Of a stretch of DNA of 6,420 nt, positions 1 through 6,333 are shown one piece after another (positions within the stretch are counted from its first letter, which is position 1; every line of letters begins with the position of its first letter). The notes under the pieces are model-generated. The model made no database searches, was not told the origin of the DNA, and saw nothing but the letters and a program-made list of their open reading frames with translations. Source of the stretch: Spirochaetaceae bacterium (GTDB lineage: Bacteria; Spirochaetota; Spirochaetia; DSM-27196; SLST01); NCBI GenBank assembly GCA_007129695.1, contig SKVA01000036.1, positions 1 to 6,420 on the forward strand. The letters are read 5' to 3'. Made by a program: the position numbers and the translations under genes.

Positions 1-14
1 AAGGTGTTCGGCCA

Positions 15-770
15 GTGACGCGCCCCGCCGACCAGGATCTGGAGCGGATGAACCGGGAGGTCTCCGCGATGGAACCGCCCGACATGCTCGCCTGGGCCGG
101 AGAAGAGTTCGGTACCGGGGCCGCAGTCGCGTCGAGCCTCGGGGCCGAGGATCAGGTGCTCACTCACATGATCGCGCAGCGCCGGTTGCCGCTGCGCGTG
201 TTCACGCTCGACACCGGTCGTCTGTTCCCCGAGTCGTACGACCTGATCGAACGCACGCGCAAAGAGCTCGGCGTGTCGATCGAGGTGTTCTTTCCCGACC
301 CGACCGCGGTCGAGGCGATGGTCCGCGAAGAAGGCGTGAACCTCTTCTACCGCAGCGTCGAGCTACGCCAGCGATGCTGCGGGATCAGGAAGGTAGAGCC
401 GCTGCGCCGCGCGCTGTCGGGCGCGTCGGTGTGGATCGTCGGGCTGCGGAATGACCAGTCGCCTACCCGCTCGGGCGTCGACACGCTCGAATGGGACGAC
501 GCGAACGGGCTGCTGAAGCTCAGCCCGCTCGCGCGATGGAGCGCCGACGACGTGTGGGCGTACGTCCGCGCGCACGGCGTCCCGTACCATCCGCTTCACG
601 ATCGCGGGTTTCCGTCGATCGGTTGCGCGCCGTGCACGCGCGCGGTCGATCCCGGCGAGGACCCGCGGGCGGGCCGCTGGTGGTGGGAACGCCCCGACCA
701 GAAGGAGTGCGGGCTCCACCAGCCGACGGAGGCCGCCCCGCGCGTTTCGGTCGATCGCTTCTCTACCTGA
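15..770 (+). CDS. cysH: Phosphoadenylyl/adenylyl-sulfate reductase (iron-sulfur type)
   Basis: This enzyme reduces activated sulfate (APS, possibly also PAPS) to sulfite using thioredoxin, in cytoplasmic assimilatory sulfate reduction. The 251-residue product has the family landmarks in order: the nucleotide-binding SSLGAEDQVL (40-49), FTLDTGRLFPESYD (63-76), a Cys pair in RQRCCGIRKVEPL (Cys121, Cys122), the substrate loop GLRNDQSPTR (143-152), GCAPCTRAV (Cys204, Cys207), and the C-terminal ECGLH with the catalytic Cys232. The CC...CxxC set binds a 4Fe-4S cluster and, in known enzymes, goes with APS use. There is no C-terminal thioredoxin domain, so a free thioredoxin is expected. The GTG start at 15 is the first in frame; a weak AAGG lies about 10 bases before it. 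The frame stays open to the window edge, so a start further upstream cannot be excluded; ATG at 48 is an alternative. No other sulfate-pathway gene is visible. The last 8 bases overlap the convergent VOC gene. Confidence 0.93.
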   Translation: MTRPADQDLERMNREVSAMEPPDMLAWAGEEFGTGAAVASSLGAEDQVLTHMIAQRRLPLRVFTLDTGRLFPESYDLIERTRKELGVSIEVFFPDPTAVEAMVREEGVNLFYRSVELRQRCCGIRKVEPLRRALSGASVWIVGLRNDQSPTRSGVDTLEWDDANGLLKLSPLARWSADDVWAYVRAHGVPYHPLHDRGFPSIGCAPCTRAVDPGEDPRAGRWWWERPDQKECGLHQPTEAAPRVSVDRFST

Positions 771-1815
771 CTCGCCCCAAGCCGAGCATCCGGATCATCC
801 ACGCGGGAAGCGATCTGTCGGCGGGACGCCGCGTCAGATCAAGGCTCAGCCCCAGGCGCTTCATGATCGGGACCCGGTGCGTTTCGACGAACTCGATCAG
901 CGTACGGTCGGGGTCTTCGACGTAGCTGAACCTGCCGGCGGCGCTGCCCATCCCGAACGACTGTCCGCTATCGACGGTGAACGCGTGACCCGCGTGCGCG
1001 CACGCGGCTGCGAGCTCGTTCATCCCGCGAACGTCAAAGCAGAGGTGGATGAAGCCAAGGTCACCCCAGAATCTGCCGTCGAACACCGCGCGGCCGGCCT
1101 TCGCGAGCGGCTGCACGATCTCGAGCGTGCTCGTCCCCATCAGCTTTGAAAACGGACCGACGCGCGGCTTGGCGTGCGTCAGAAGCACCCTGCGGTATTC
1201 GCCGTCGCCCCCTTCGAGCCGCCCGAGGTCGGCGAAGACGCCCCTCGCGTCGCTGAGCACCGTGTCGTAACCGAGTACGTCGCGATAGAGCGGCATCGCC
1301 CGCTCGATGTCGGAAGAGCCGACGATCGCTCCGGCGACCCCACCGACTACCGCCGGGCGGCCGAACCACTCGGACGCGGGGGCGACCTGGAACAGGTTGC
1401 CGTATGGATCGCGGACAAAAAACCGGCGCGCGCCGTCCGGGCCGGCGGTCGGCTCGCCTATCACGTCGGCTCCCAGATCCGACAGCGACCGGAACGCGGC
1501 GTCGACGTCGCAACTCTTCATCACACCGGCCAGGATCCCCACGTCGCCTATCCGGGGGCCGCGCGACGGCGGCTCGGGTTCACGACTCGTGAACTGCCAT
1601 ATCTCAAAGCCCGCGCCTCCGCTCAGGTTCAGCGCAAGCACCGCGTTTCGGCTGTGGACCGCGTTTCCCGTGTAGCGCGTCATCAACGGCGCGTCGGCTT
1701 CGTCCTGGAAGACCGGCACGTCCATGCCGAACGCAGCCCGGTACCACCGCCACGCGTCGGCGACGTCGCGCACACCGATCCCGAGCTGCTGAATCCCGCT
1801 GATCGTGTAGCTCAT
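763..1815 (-). CDS. Two-domain VOC (glyoxalase/bleomycin-resistance/dioxygenase fold) protein
   Basis: This 350-residue cytoplasmic protein carries two vicinal-oxygen-chelate domains in tandem. Domain 1 spans about 7-145, beginning IQQLGIGVRD and ending RDPYGNLFQV. Domain 2 spans about 158-310, beginning VGGVAGAIVGSSD and ending EDPDRTLIEFVE. Classic metal ligands are only partly kept. In domain 1 the usual first His is Gln10, Glu71 is present, and the final Glu is Gln143. Domain 2 shows Glu232, His257 and Glu308 but has Ala163 near the expected first ligand. A basic/hydrophobic tail of about 40 residues (311-350) lies outside the fold. The start is fixed by GGAGGT five bases upstream and by the ATGA overlap with the kbl stop, so the two are very likely co-translated. 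The substrate is unknown. The kbl partner makes a carbonyl by-product (aminoacetone or methylglyoxal) a reasonable guess, but only by inference. Dioxygenase, isomerase and lyase activities all occur in this superfamily. Confidence 0.85.
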   Translation of the reverse strand: MSYTISGIQQLGIGVRDVADAWRWYRAAFGMDVPVFQDEADAPLMTRYTGNAVHSRNAVLALNLSGGAGFEIWQFTSREPEPPSRGPRIGDVGILAGVMKSCDVDAAFRSLSDLGADVIGEPTAGPDGARRFFVRDPYGNLFQVAPASEWFGRPAVVGGVAGAIVGSSDIERAMPLYRDVLGYDTVLSDARGVFADLGRLEGGDGEYRRVLLTHAKPRVGPFSKLMGTSTLEIVQPLAKAGRAVFDGRFWGDLGFIHLCFDVRGMNELAAACAHAGHAFTVDSGQSFGMGSAAGRFSYVEDPDRTLIEFVETHRVPIMKRLGLSLDLTRRPADRSLPAWMIRMLGLGRVR

Positions 1816-3005
1816 CGCGCACCTCCGAGTCGCATCTCATCGCGGACCACGCGTAGCTGCTCTATCGTGTAGTCGAGCTGCTCGCGCGTGTGCGCCGCGC
1901 TGACCTGCATCCTGATCCGCGCCGCGCCCTTCGGAACGACCGGGAACGAAAACCCGATCACGTAGACGCCGAGCTCGAGGAGTCGATCGGCCACCCGATG
2001 CGCGAGCGCAGCGTCTCCGAGCATGATCGGGACGATCGGGTGCTCGCCGTCGGGAACATCGAGCCCGAGGTCGCGGATCTTCGCGCGGAAGTAGCTCGTG
2101 TTCTCCGCCAACCGGTCGCGCAGCGTCGTGTCGGCCTCCAGGAGGTCGAGCGCCGCAAGGCTCGCCGCGACGATATTGGGCGCGACGCTGTTCGAAAACA
2201 GGTAGGGCCGCGACCGCTGGCGCAAAAGCTCTACGATCTCTGTCCGGGCGGCCGTGTACCCGCCGCTCGCGCCGCCGAGCGCTTTGCCGAGCGTGCCGGT
2301 CATGATGTCGACGCGCCCCATGACGTCGTTGTGCTCGTGACTCCCGCGCCCGGTCGCGCCGAGAAACCCGACCGCGTGACAGTCGTCGACCATAACGAGC
2401 GCGTCGTACCGCTCTGCAAGGTCGCAGATACCGCGCAGATTCGCGATCGTCCCGTCCATCGAGAACACGCCGTCGGTCGCGATGACTCGTACCTCGGCGT
2501 CGGATGCCGCGCGCAGCTGCTCCTCCAGGTCGGCCATATCAGAGGTCCGGAAGACGTAGCGTTTCGCCTTGCAGAGGCGAACCCCGTCGATGATGCTCGC
2601 GTGGTTGAGCGCGTCGCTGATGATCGCGTCTTCGGGACCGAGCAGCGTCTCGAACAGCCCTCCGTTCGCGTCGAAGCACGACGCGTAGAGGATCGCGTCG
2701 TCGAACCCCAGGAACGACGCGATGCGACGCTCGAGCTCCTTGTGGATCGTCTGCGTCCCGCAGATGAACCGGACCGACGCGAGCCCGAAGCCCCACCGGT
2801 CGATGCTGTCGCGCGCGGCGGCGACCACCGATTGATGATTCGCGAGCCCGAGGTAATTGTTCGCGCAGAAGTTGATCACCTCTTCACCGGCGACCGCGAT
2901 GCGCGAGTCCTGCGGCGATGTGATCACCCGCTCGGTCTTGCGAAGCCCGGCTGCATCAATCTCTTCGAGCGCCTTCGCAAACCGTGCGCATGTCGATCCG
3001 TACAT
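1812..3005 (-). CDS. kbl: Glycine C-acetyltransferase (2-amino-3-ketobutyrate CoA ligase)
   Basis: This PLP enzyme of the alpha-oxoamine synthase family cleaves 2-amino-3-ketobutyrate with CoA to glycine and acetyl-CoA, the second step of threonine breakdown after threonine dehydrogenase. The product has 397 residues, matching E. coli Kbl (398). Landmarks: NFCANNYLGLANH (45-57), LNHASIIDG (133-141), DDCHAVGFLGATGRGSHEH (207-225, with PLP-ring Asp207 and His210), and TGTLGKALGGASGGY (236-250) with the Schiff-base Lys241. RQRSRPYLFSNS follows, as in E. coli. I chose ATG at 3005-3003 because GGAGG sits four bases upstream and the N-terminus then matches the family. The frame stays open to an ATG at 3113, but those 36 extra residues are Arg-rich and overlap the upstream gene. 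No tdh is in the window. A weak promoter-like TACACT (3037-3032) lies in the 61-base gap upstream, so kbl could be transcribed alone or read from the membrane-protein genes. Confidence 0.96.
   Translation of the reverse strand: MYGSTCARFAKALEEIDAAGLRKTERVITSPQDSRIAVAGEEVINFCANNYLGLANHQSVVAAARDSIDRWGFGLASVRFICGTQTIHKELERRIASFLGFDDAILYASCFDANGGLFETLLGPEDAIISDALNHASIIDGVRLCKAKRYVFRTSDMADLEEQLRAASDAEVRVIATDGVFSMDGTIANLRGICDLAERYDALVMVDDCHAVGFLGATGRGSHEHNDVMGRVDIMTGTLGKALGGASGGYTAARTEIVELLRQRSRPYLFSNSVAPNIVAASLAALDLLEADTTLRDRLAENTSYFRAKIRDLGLDVPDGEHPIVPIMLGDAALAHRVADRLLELGVYVIGFSFPVVPKGAARIRMQVSAAHTREQLDYTIEQLRVVRDEMRLGGAR
1821..1826 (-). promoter_or_regulatory. Shine-Dalgarno of the VOC gene
   Basis: On the minus strand GGAGGT lies five bases before the ATG at 1815-1813, inside the last codons of kbl. 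This strong site fixes the VOC start and implies that the gene is translated well, not only by coupling to kbl. Confidence 0.75.
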
Positions 3006-3009
3006 GATT

Positions 3010-3014
3010 CCTCC
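3010..3014 (-). promoter_or_regulatory. Shine-Dalgarno deciding the kbl start
   Basis: On the minus strand GGAGG is followed by AATC and the ATG at 3005-3003. It supports this start over the longer in-frame reading that would begin at 3113. Confidence 0.8.
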
Positions 3015-3066
3015 GTTCGGCCAGTGTAGCGCACGATGATCGCTCGGGAAAGGTCGGCCGACGGCG

Positions 3067-3723
3067 TCAGAACACGATCGCGAGCACCGTGTTCGCCGCC
3101 GCGACCGTGCCAAGCATGATCGCGCCGATCGCGTCGGTCGTCGTCACCAATCGAGGAGCCGGTCCAGCGCCTCCGGCCGGCGCGGCGCGACCGGCCGGCG
3201 CGGCGTCGCCGTCGAAACCGGGGTAGATCTCCAGCAGCGCGTCGTCGATGCTCGACACGAGCGCGGTCGCACGGATCCGCTGCCGCGATTCGAGCACGAT
3301 CTCGAAGTAGTAGAAGACGCGCGCGACCAGTCCACCGAAAGATCCGGGCAGCTTCAGGTCGGGCCGGACCGCAAACAGCGATATGAAGACCAGGCCCGCG
3401 ATCGCGAGCCCCTTGAACACACCCTGTTCGAGCGCGCCCGACGTGATCGTCACCGGGCCGACCTCGAGCATCACGCGACCGAGCGGGGTCAGCAGGTTGA
3501 ACAGTGTGATCGACGAAACGATCATCACGAAGTACCCCCACCGGATCCGCTTACCGGCGTACGTCGCGAGCATTGCGAAGACCAACACTTGTGCGGCGCG
3601 CACGACTATCGACGACTGAAACAGAAACGCGACGATCGACACGATGCCGCACACGAACACGTCGCGCGCCGACGCGTGCAGGGCGAGCCGGTTCGGCGGC
3701 CGGGGGCGACGCCTACGCGCCAC
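3067..3723 (-). CDS. Uncharacterised multi-spanning membrane protein, possible partner of the Gx protein
   Basis: I cannot name this 218-residue protein securely. After a basic N-terminus (MARRRRPRPP) it has hydrophobic stretches at about 22-39, 41-57, 62-78 and 101-119, then an amphipathic, charged region (121-170) with RPDLKLPG and FYYFEIVLESRQR, an Ala/Pro/Gly linker (172-190), and a final hydrophobic helix (197-217). The layout, several helices followed by a charged cytoplasmic helical region, recalls the T component (EcfT/CbiQ) of energy-coupling-factor transporters. However, I see no convincing ARG-type coupling motif, so this is an inference helped by the neighbour. The GTG start overlaps the Gx gene by 11 bases and has AAGGAA (3736-3731) seven bases upstream, which supports both the start and co-translation. 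The linker is encoded by two copies of an 18-base repeat, giving APAGRA-APAGGA. It could equally be a membrane protein private to this lineage. Confidence 0.8.
   Translation of the reverse strand: MARRRRPRPPNRLALHASARDVFVCGIVSIVAFLFQSSIVVRAAQVLVFAMLATYAGKRIRWGYFVMIVSSITLFNLLTPLGRVMLEVGPVTITSGALEQGVFKGLAIAGLVFISLFAVRPDLKLPGSFGGLVARVFYYFEIVLESRQRIRATALVSSIDDALLEIYPGFDGDAAPAGRAAPAGGAGPAPRLVTTTDAIGAIMLGTVAAANTVLAIVF
3173..3208. repeat. 18-base tandem repeat, two copies, inside a coding region
   Basis: Copies at 3173-3190 and 3191-3208 are identical over their first 15 bases (CCGGCCGGCGCGGCG). Because the unit is six codons long it keeps frame, encoding APAGRA then APAGGA on the minus strand, in the flexible linker of the membrane protein. 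It looks like slippage-prone linker DNA. Confidence 0.85.
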
Positions 3724-4249
3724 CGATCGCTTCCTTCATGCGAGCGAACCAGCGCGACCGCTCGGCGAACCGTTTCGCGAACACACCGACGACCAGACCG
3801 CTCGCGACACCGATCCCAAGGAACGCGGGTGCGATGACCCACGCGGTCGACCCGAAGATGAAGGTGACCGACAGGCTGATCTGCACGACGTTGCTCGCGA
3901 GCGATCCGAACAGGCTCACCCCGACGAGCGAAATCCACCGACGCCCCGCGCGGTGCACCGCGAGCATCACGAGCGCGCTCGCGATGCTGCCCGCGGCCGA
4001 AAACAGAAAGACGTAGCTCGCGAGCGTTCCGTTGACCAGCCCCTGCCCGACGACCTTCAGCGCGACAAGGAGCAGTACGTATCCTGGAGAGAAGAGCTCG
4101 AGCGCGAGCAGCACGGGTATATTCGCGAGGCCGAGCCTGAAGAACGGCACGGGTTTCGGGAAAAGGTATTCGAGTGTCGAAAAAAACAGACAGAGCGCCC
4201 CCATGAACGCAACCAGGTCGAGTCGGCGCTCGCGCGTGTCCGTACGCAT
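3713..4249 (-). CDS. Gx-family membrane protein (heptaprenyl diphosphate synthase component I-like, COG4769)
   Basis: This 178-residue integral membrane protein has about five to six hydrophobic segments (roughly 11-29, 43-63, 76-98, 107-132, 135-158) and a basic C-terminus. The diagnostic stretch is PVPFFRLGLANIPVLLAL (33-50), matching the conserved P...KLGLANI..L.AL of the Hpre_diP_synt_I/Gx family; GQGLVNGTLASYVFLFSAAGS (68-88) also fits. The family belongs to the Gx transporter superfamily, which contains the substrate-binding S components of ECF transporters. The old name, heptaprenyl diphosphate synthase component I, is probably misleading: no prenyl-synthase Asp-rich motif is present. 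Any substrate, perhaps an isoprenoid-related or vitamin-like molecule, is unknown. It is the first gene of the leftward block and overlaps the next membrane gene by 11 bases, suggesting a shared complex. No Shine-Dalgarno precedes the ATG, but a good promoter ends seven bases before it, suggesting a leaderless transcript. Confidence 0.82.
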   Translation of the reverse strand: MRTDTRERRLDLVAFMGALCLFFSTLEYLFPKPVPFFRLGLANIPVLLALELFSPGYVLLLVALKVVGQGLVNGTLASYVFLFSAAGSIASALVMLAVHRAGRRWISLVGVSLFGSLASNVVQISLSVTFIFGSTAWVIAPAFLGIGVASGLVVGVFAKRFAERSRWFARMKEAIGGA

Positions 4250-4256
4250 TGCGGCT

Positions 4257-4285
4257 ATAGTATCGATGCGTTCGCGCGGTGTCTA
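4257..4285 (-). promoter_or_regulatory. Promoter of the Gx-family gene, probably leaderless
   Basis: Read on the minus strand: -35 TAGACA (4285-4280, 5 of 6 to TTGACA), a 17-base spacer, and -10 TACTAT (4262-4257, 4 of 6 to TATAAT). Seven bases then separate the -10 box from the ATG at 4249, so transcription should begin at or next to the start codon. No Shine-Dalgarno is present in that gap. Confidence 0.55.
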
Positions 4286-4297
4286 ATCCATTCCCGC

Positions 4298-4326
4298 TTG
4301 ACGATTCGGTGATCTCGTACTTCAAT
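4298..4326 (+). promoter_or_regulatory. Promoter of the PRC-barrel/patatin pair
   Basis: -35 TTGACG (4298-4303, 5 of 6), a 17-base spacer and -10 TTCAAT (4321-4326, 4 of 6). A start near 4333 would leave a leader of only about 11 bases, made up almost entirely of the Shine-Dalgarno. The short leader is a reason for caution; the true -10 box may differ. The site is back to back with the promoter of the leftward block. Confidence 0.4.
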
Positions 4327-4332
4327 AGTAGT

Positions 4333-4338
4333 GGAGGT
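4333..4338 (+). promoter_or_regulatory. Shine-Dalgarno of the PRC-barrel gene
   Basis: GGAGGT ends five bases before the ATG at 4344. It is one of the strongest ribosome sites in the window and fixes the start. Confidence 0.8.
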
Positions 4339-4343
4339 GGCCC

Positions 4344-5102
4344 ATGTTCGCACACGTCAAGGATCTTGAGGGATTCCGCATCGCCGCGAAGGACGGTGAG
4401 ATCGGCCACGTGACCGATGTCTATTTCGAAGACACCGATTGGGTAGTCAGGTACTTCGTCGTCGCGACCGGATCGTGGTTGTTCGGGCGACGCGTTCTGG
4501 TCTCGCCGAACTCGGTCAAGTCGGTCGACTGGGACAAGCGCGCGGTCTGCGTTGAGCTGACGCGCGAGCAGGTACGCGACAGCCCCGACATCGACACCGA
4601 CCGGCCGGTTTCCCGGCAGCAGGAGGCCGAGTACCACCTGTACTACAACTTCCCTCCGTACTGGGGCGGCGTCGCGCTGTGGGGCCGCTACGACGAGCCG
4701 GGAGGCGAACCATCGGCGGAAGACACCGCGGTGGCAGAGGCCGACAAAGACCACGCGGTCGGTGCCGACAACAGGCTGCGCAGCGTCAATGAAGTACTCG
4801 GGTACAAGGTGATCGCGATCGACGGACAGGTCGGTCACGTCGAGCACTTCCTGGTCGACCCGCAGAGCTGGGCGATTCGCTATCTGGTCGTCCATGCCGG
4901 CAAGTGGCTCTCGCGGCACGAATCGCTGACGACGCCGAAGCTCGTCGACCGGATCGTGTGGGCCGATGCGACGGTCAACATCAACACGTCGAAAGCCCTG
5001 ATGGAGAGCGCGCCCGAGTACGACGATTCGCGCAGCCTCACGCGCGAGCAGGAGACCGCGATGTTCACGCATTTCTCTGTTCACCCGTACTGGGACGAGT
5101 GA
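4344..5102 (+). CDS. Tandem PRC-barrel domain protein
   Basis: This 252-residue protein is two copies of one unit. Repeat 1 (about 8-107) opens LEGFRIAAKDGEIGHVTDVY, and repeat 2 (about 150-250) opens VLGYKVIAIDGQVGHVEHF. Both continue with a [VI]RY[FL]VV strand (35-40, 178-183), a SWLFGRR/KWLSRHE turn, and end in an acidic linker, a [ST]R[EQ]QE helix start and a PYW motif (105-107, 248-250). The GxxIGHV core is that of the PRC-barrel fold, known from RimM and photosynthetic reaction centre subunit H, where it makes protein-protein contacts. There is no signal peptide or membrane helix, so the protein is probably cytoplasmic. An acidic, Ala/Glu-rich linker (116-140) separates the halves. No catalytic residues are evident, so an adaptor or regulatory role is a guess. 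The stop codon shares its last base with the patatin start (TGATG), so the two are translated together. Confidence 0.88.
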   Translation: MFAHVKDLEGFRIAAKDGEIGHVTDVYFEDTDWVVRYFVVATGSWLFGRRVLVSPNSVKSVDWDKRAVCVELTREQVRDSPDIDTDRPVSRQQEAEYHLYYNFPPYWGGVALWGRYDEPGGEPSAEDTAVAEADKDHAVGADNRLRSVNEVLGYKVIAIDGQVGHVEHFLVDPQSWAIRYLVVHAGKWLSRHESLTTPKLVDRIVWADATVNINTSKALMESAPEYDDSRSLTREQETAMFTHFSVHPYWDE

Positions 5103-5914
5103 TGGCGCGACGGCGACGCTCGTTCGGCCTCGCCCTTGGCGGCGGCGCTGCGCGCGGAATCGCTCATCTGGGGGTGCTCAAGGCGCTTGAGGAGCGAGGT
5201 TTGCGCGCCGACCTTGTGGCAGGCACGAGCGCCGGCAGCATCGTCGGTGCGCTCTACGCGGGCGGACACTCGTACAGCGATGTAGCCGAAATCGTGCGGA
5301 CCGTTGACTGGAATGATCTGGTCCAGCCGTGTCTGCCACGACTCGGGCTGGTTCGTGCGGACAAGCTCGAGCGTCGGGTCGACGAGCTACTCGGTGGTCG
5401 ATCCTTCGATGAGCTCGACATCCCGTTTGCAGCGGTGGCGGTCGATCTGGTGAGCGGCACCGAGGTTGTCATCAGCGACGGAAACGTCGCGGCGGCCGTC
5501 CGCGCGAGCTGCAGCATCCCCGGCATCTTCGAGCCGGTCGTCGACGGATCGCGCGTGCTTGTCGACGGCGGAGTTCTCAACGACGTTCCGGCCGATGTCG
5601 CTCTTTCGATGGGCGCGGACTGCGTGCTCGCGGTCGATCTGAACAGCGACATGCTGTCGCCACGCGTTCCCGAATCGGTTTTTCAGGTGATAATCGCGTC
5701 GTTTTCGGTGCTCGCGCGCGCGCGACATCAGCAGGCGCTCGACGATCCGCGCGTGATCACCGTTACACCGCGCCTGGCCGAGTATCCATATCACAACATG
5801 AAACCGGTGGACGAGTTGATCGAAGCGGGGCTGGTCGCGACCGCCGCGGAGATTCACCGTCTGATGAAGAAGCTCCGCAGGCCGGCATTGTCGGGACCGG
5901 CACCAACGGTACAC

Positions 5915-5917
<3 letters not shown>
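5102..5917 (+). CDS. Patatin-like phospholipase (RssA/NTE family)
   Basis: This 271-residue predicted serine lipid hydrolase uses a Ser-Asp dyad. Landmarks are the oxyanion-hole loop GGGAARG (13-19), the nucleophile elbow GTSAGS (Ser43), a conserved RASCSIPGIFEPV (134-146), and the catalytic DGG of VLVDGGVLNDVP (Asp155). All key residues are present, so the enzyme should be active. Its length is close to that of the RssA/YchK type of bacterial patatin protein, which lacks the cyclic-nucleotide domains of NTE. There is no signal peptide; the basic start (MARRRR) could favour membrane contact. I chose ATG at 5102 because it overlaps the PRC-barrel stop as TGATG and places GGGAARG at the usual distance from the N-terminus. 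The frame is open from 4904, but those residues are antisense-like, Arg-rich and inside the PRC gene. Its own Shine-Dalgarno is weak, consistent with coupling. The TGA stop overlaps the tRNA 3' end. Confidence 0.94.
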
Positions 5918-5988
<71 letters not shown>

Positions 5989-5997
5989 GACCTCAGC

Positions 5998-6026
5998 AAT
6001 CTACGCCGGAGATGCCCGACTGTCAA
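5998..6026 (-). promoter_or_regulatory. Promoter of tRNA-Arg
   Basis: On the minus strand the -35 is a perfect TTGACA (6026-6021), followed by a 17-base spacer and a -10 TAGATT (6003-5998, 4 of 6). Transcription would begin near 5991, giving a leader of only a few bases before the mature tRNA 5' end at 5988. Position, spacing and the consensus -35 fit a stable-RNA promoter. Confidence 0.7.
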
Positions 6027-6059
6027 GATTCCCCGGCCGCCTGAGGTTTGCAGCCGGTG

Positions 6060-6088
6060 TTGACAGCCTTCCGGTCTGTCCACACTAT
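6060..6088 (+). promoter_or_regulatory. Promoter of the DUF4321-like gene, probably leaderless
   Basis: A perfect -35 TTGACA (6060-6065) is followed after 17 bases by a poor -10 CACTAT (6083-6088, 3 of 6). Only eight bases separate it from the ATG at 6097, and they hold no Shine-Dalgarno. As with the Gx gene, this points to a transcript starting at or beside the start codon. Confidence 0.45.
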
Positions 6089-6096
6089 CGCAGCCA

Positions 6097-6333
6097 ATGA
6101 AAGTCACCGCAAAAACCCTTCCGTCAGTCGGTCGCATCGCACTGCTGTGCATGGTCGTCGGGACGCTTTTCTGGGAGCTGCTGTCGCGGGTCCTACTCAC
6201 TGCCGGGATCGATCTGGCGTTGTCGGTCGGTCCGGTCGGTTTTGACGTGTACGTGCTTGCTGTCTCGATCCGCGCGAACCCGGGAACGCTCCTGGGCTTG
6301 ATCCCGGCGCTCGTCGTCGTGCGGAACCTCTGA
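6097..6333 (+). CDS. Small DUF4321-like membrane protein
   Basis: This 78-residue protein has two hydrophobic segments (about 12-35 and 63-76) joined by a short extracytoplasmic or re-entrant part with GPVGFDVYVLAVSIRANPGTLLGLI. The pattern of first helix with a Trp/Glu end (FWELLSRV), a polar beta-like middle, and a final NPGTLLGLIPALVVV resembles the DUF4321 family as I remember it. Those proteins are similarly short and often lie directly before maf. That neighbour is seen here: the stop overlaps the maf-like ATG as TGATG. Function is unknown; the setting near maf only hints at envelope or division. The ATG at 6097 is the first in frame after a promoter-like sequence. No ribosome site is visible, and a downstream start would remove the first helix. 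Confidence 0.72.
   Translation: MKVTAKTLPSVGRIALLCMVVGTLFWELLSRVLLTAGIDLALSVGPVGFDVYVLAVSIRANPGTLLGLIPALVVVRNL

Noticed and set aside
1..14. A sulfate-pathway riboswitch or promoter ahead of cysH
   Set aside because: Only 14 bases are available, and the frame is open through them, so nothing can be judged.
491..925. A 144-residue plus-strand frame overlapping cysH
   Set aside because: It is out of frame with cysH, very Arg-rich, and has no ribosome site or domain.
1174..1872. A 232-residue plus-strand frame opposite the VOC gene
   Set aside because: It is antisense to a well-supported gene and has shadow-like composition.
1890..3029. A 379-residue open frame on the plus strand opposite kbl
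   Set aside because: It is antisense to a clear kbl gene, rich in Arg/Asp/Val, and has no recognisable motif or ribosome site.
3032..3037. TACACT (minus strand) as a -10 box for kbl
   Set aside because: The matching -35 position (TTTCCC) fits poorly, so it is mentioned in the kbl entry only and not called as a promoter.
3006..3113. A 36-residue N-terminal extension of kbl from ATG 3113
   Set aside because: It is Arg-rich, overlaps the upstream membrane gene, and the ATG at 3005 has a strong Shine-Dalgarno and gives the family length of 397.
3606..5084. A 492-residue open frame on the minus strand
   Set aside because: It runs antisense through the PRC-barrel gene and across the Gx gene in another frame. 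It is Arg/Val-rich with no domain and is a by-product of high G+C.
4904..5101. A 66-residue N-terminal extension of the patatin protein
   Set aside because: It lies out of frame inside the PRC-barrel gene, has no family resemblance, and the TGATG start at 5102 fits the family N-terminus.
5881..5901. GCCGG...CCGGC inverted repeat as a possible terminator for patatin or the tRNA
   Set aside because: The stem is only five pairs with an 11-base loop, lies inside the patatin coding region, and no T run follows on either strand.
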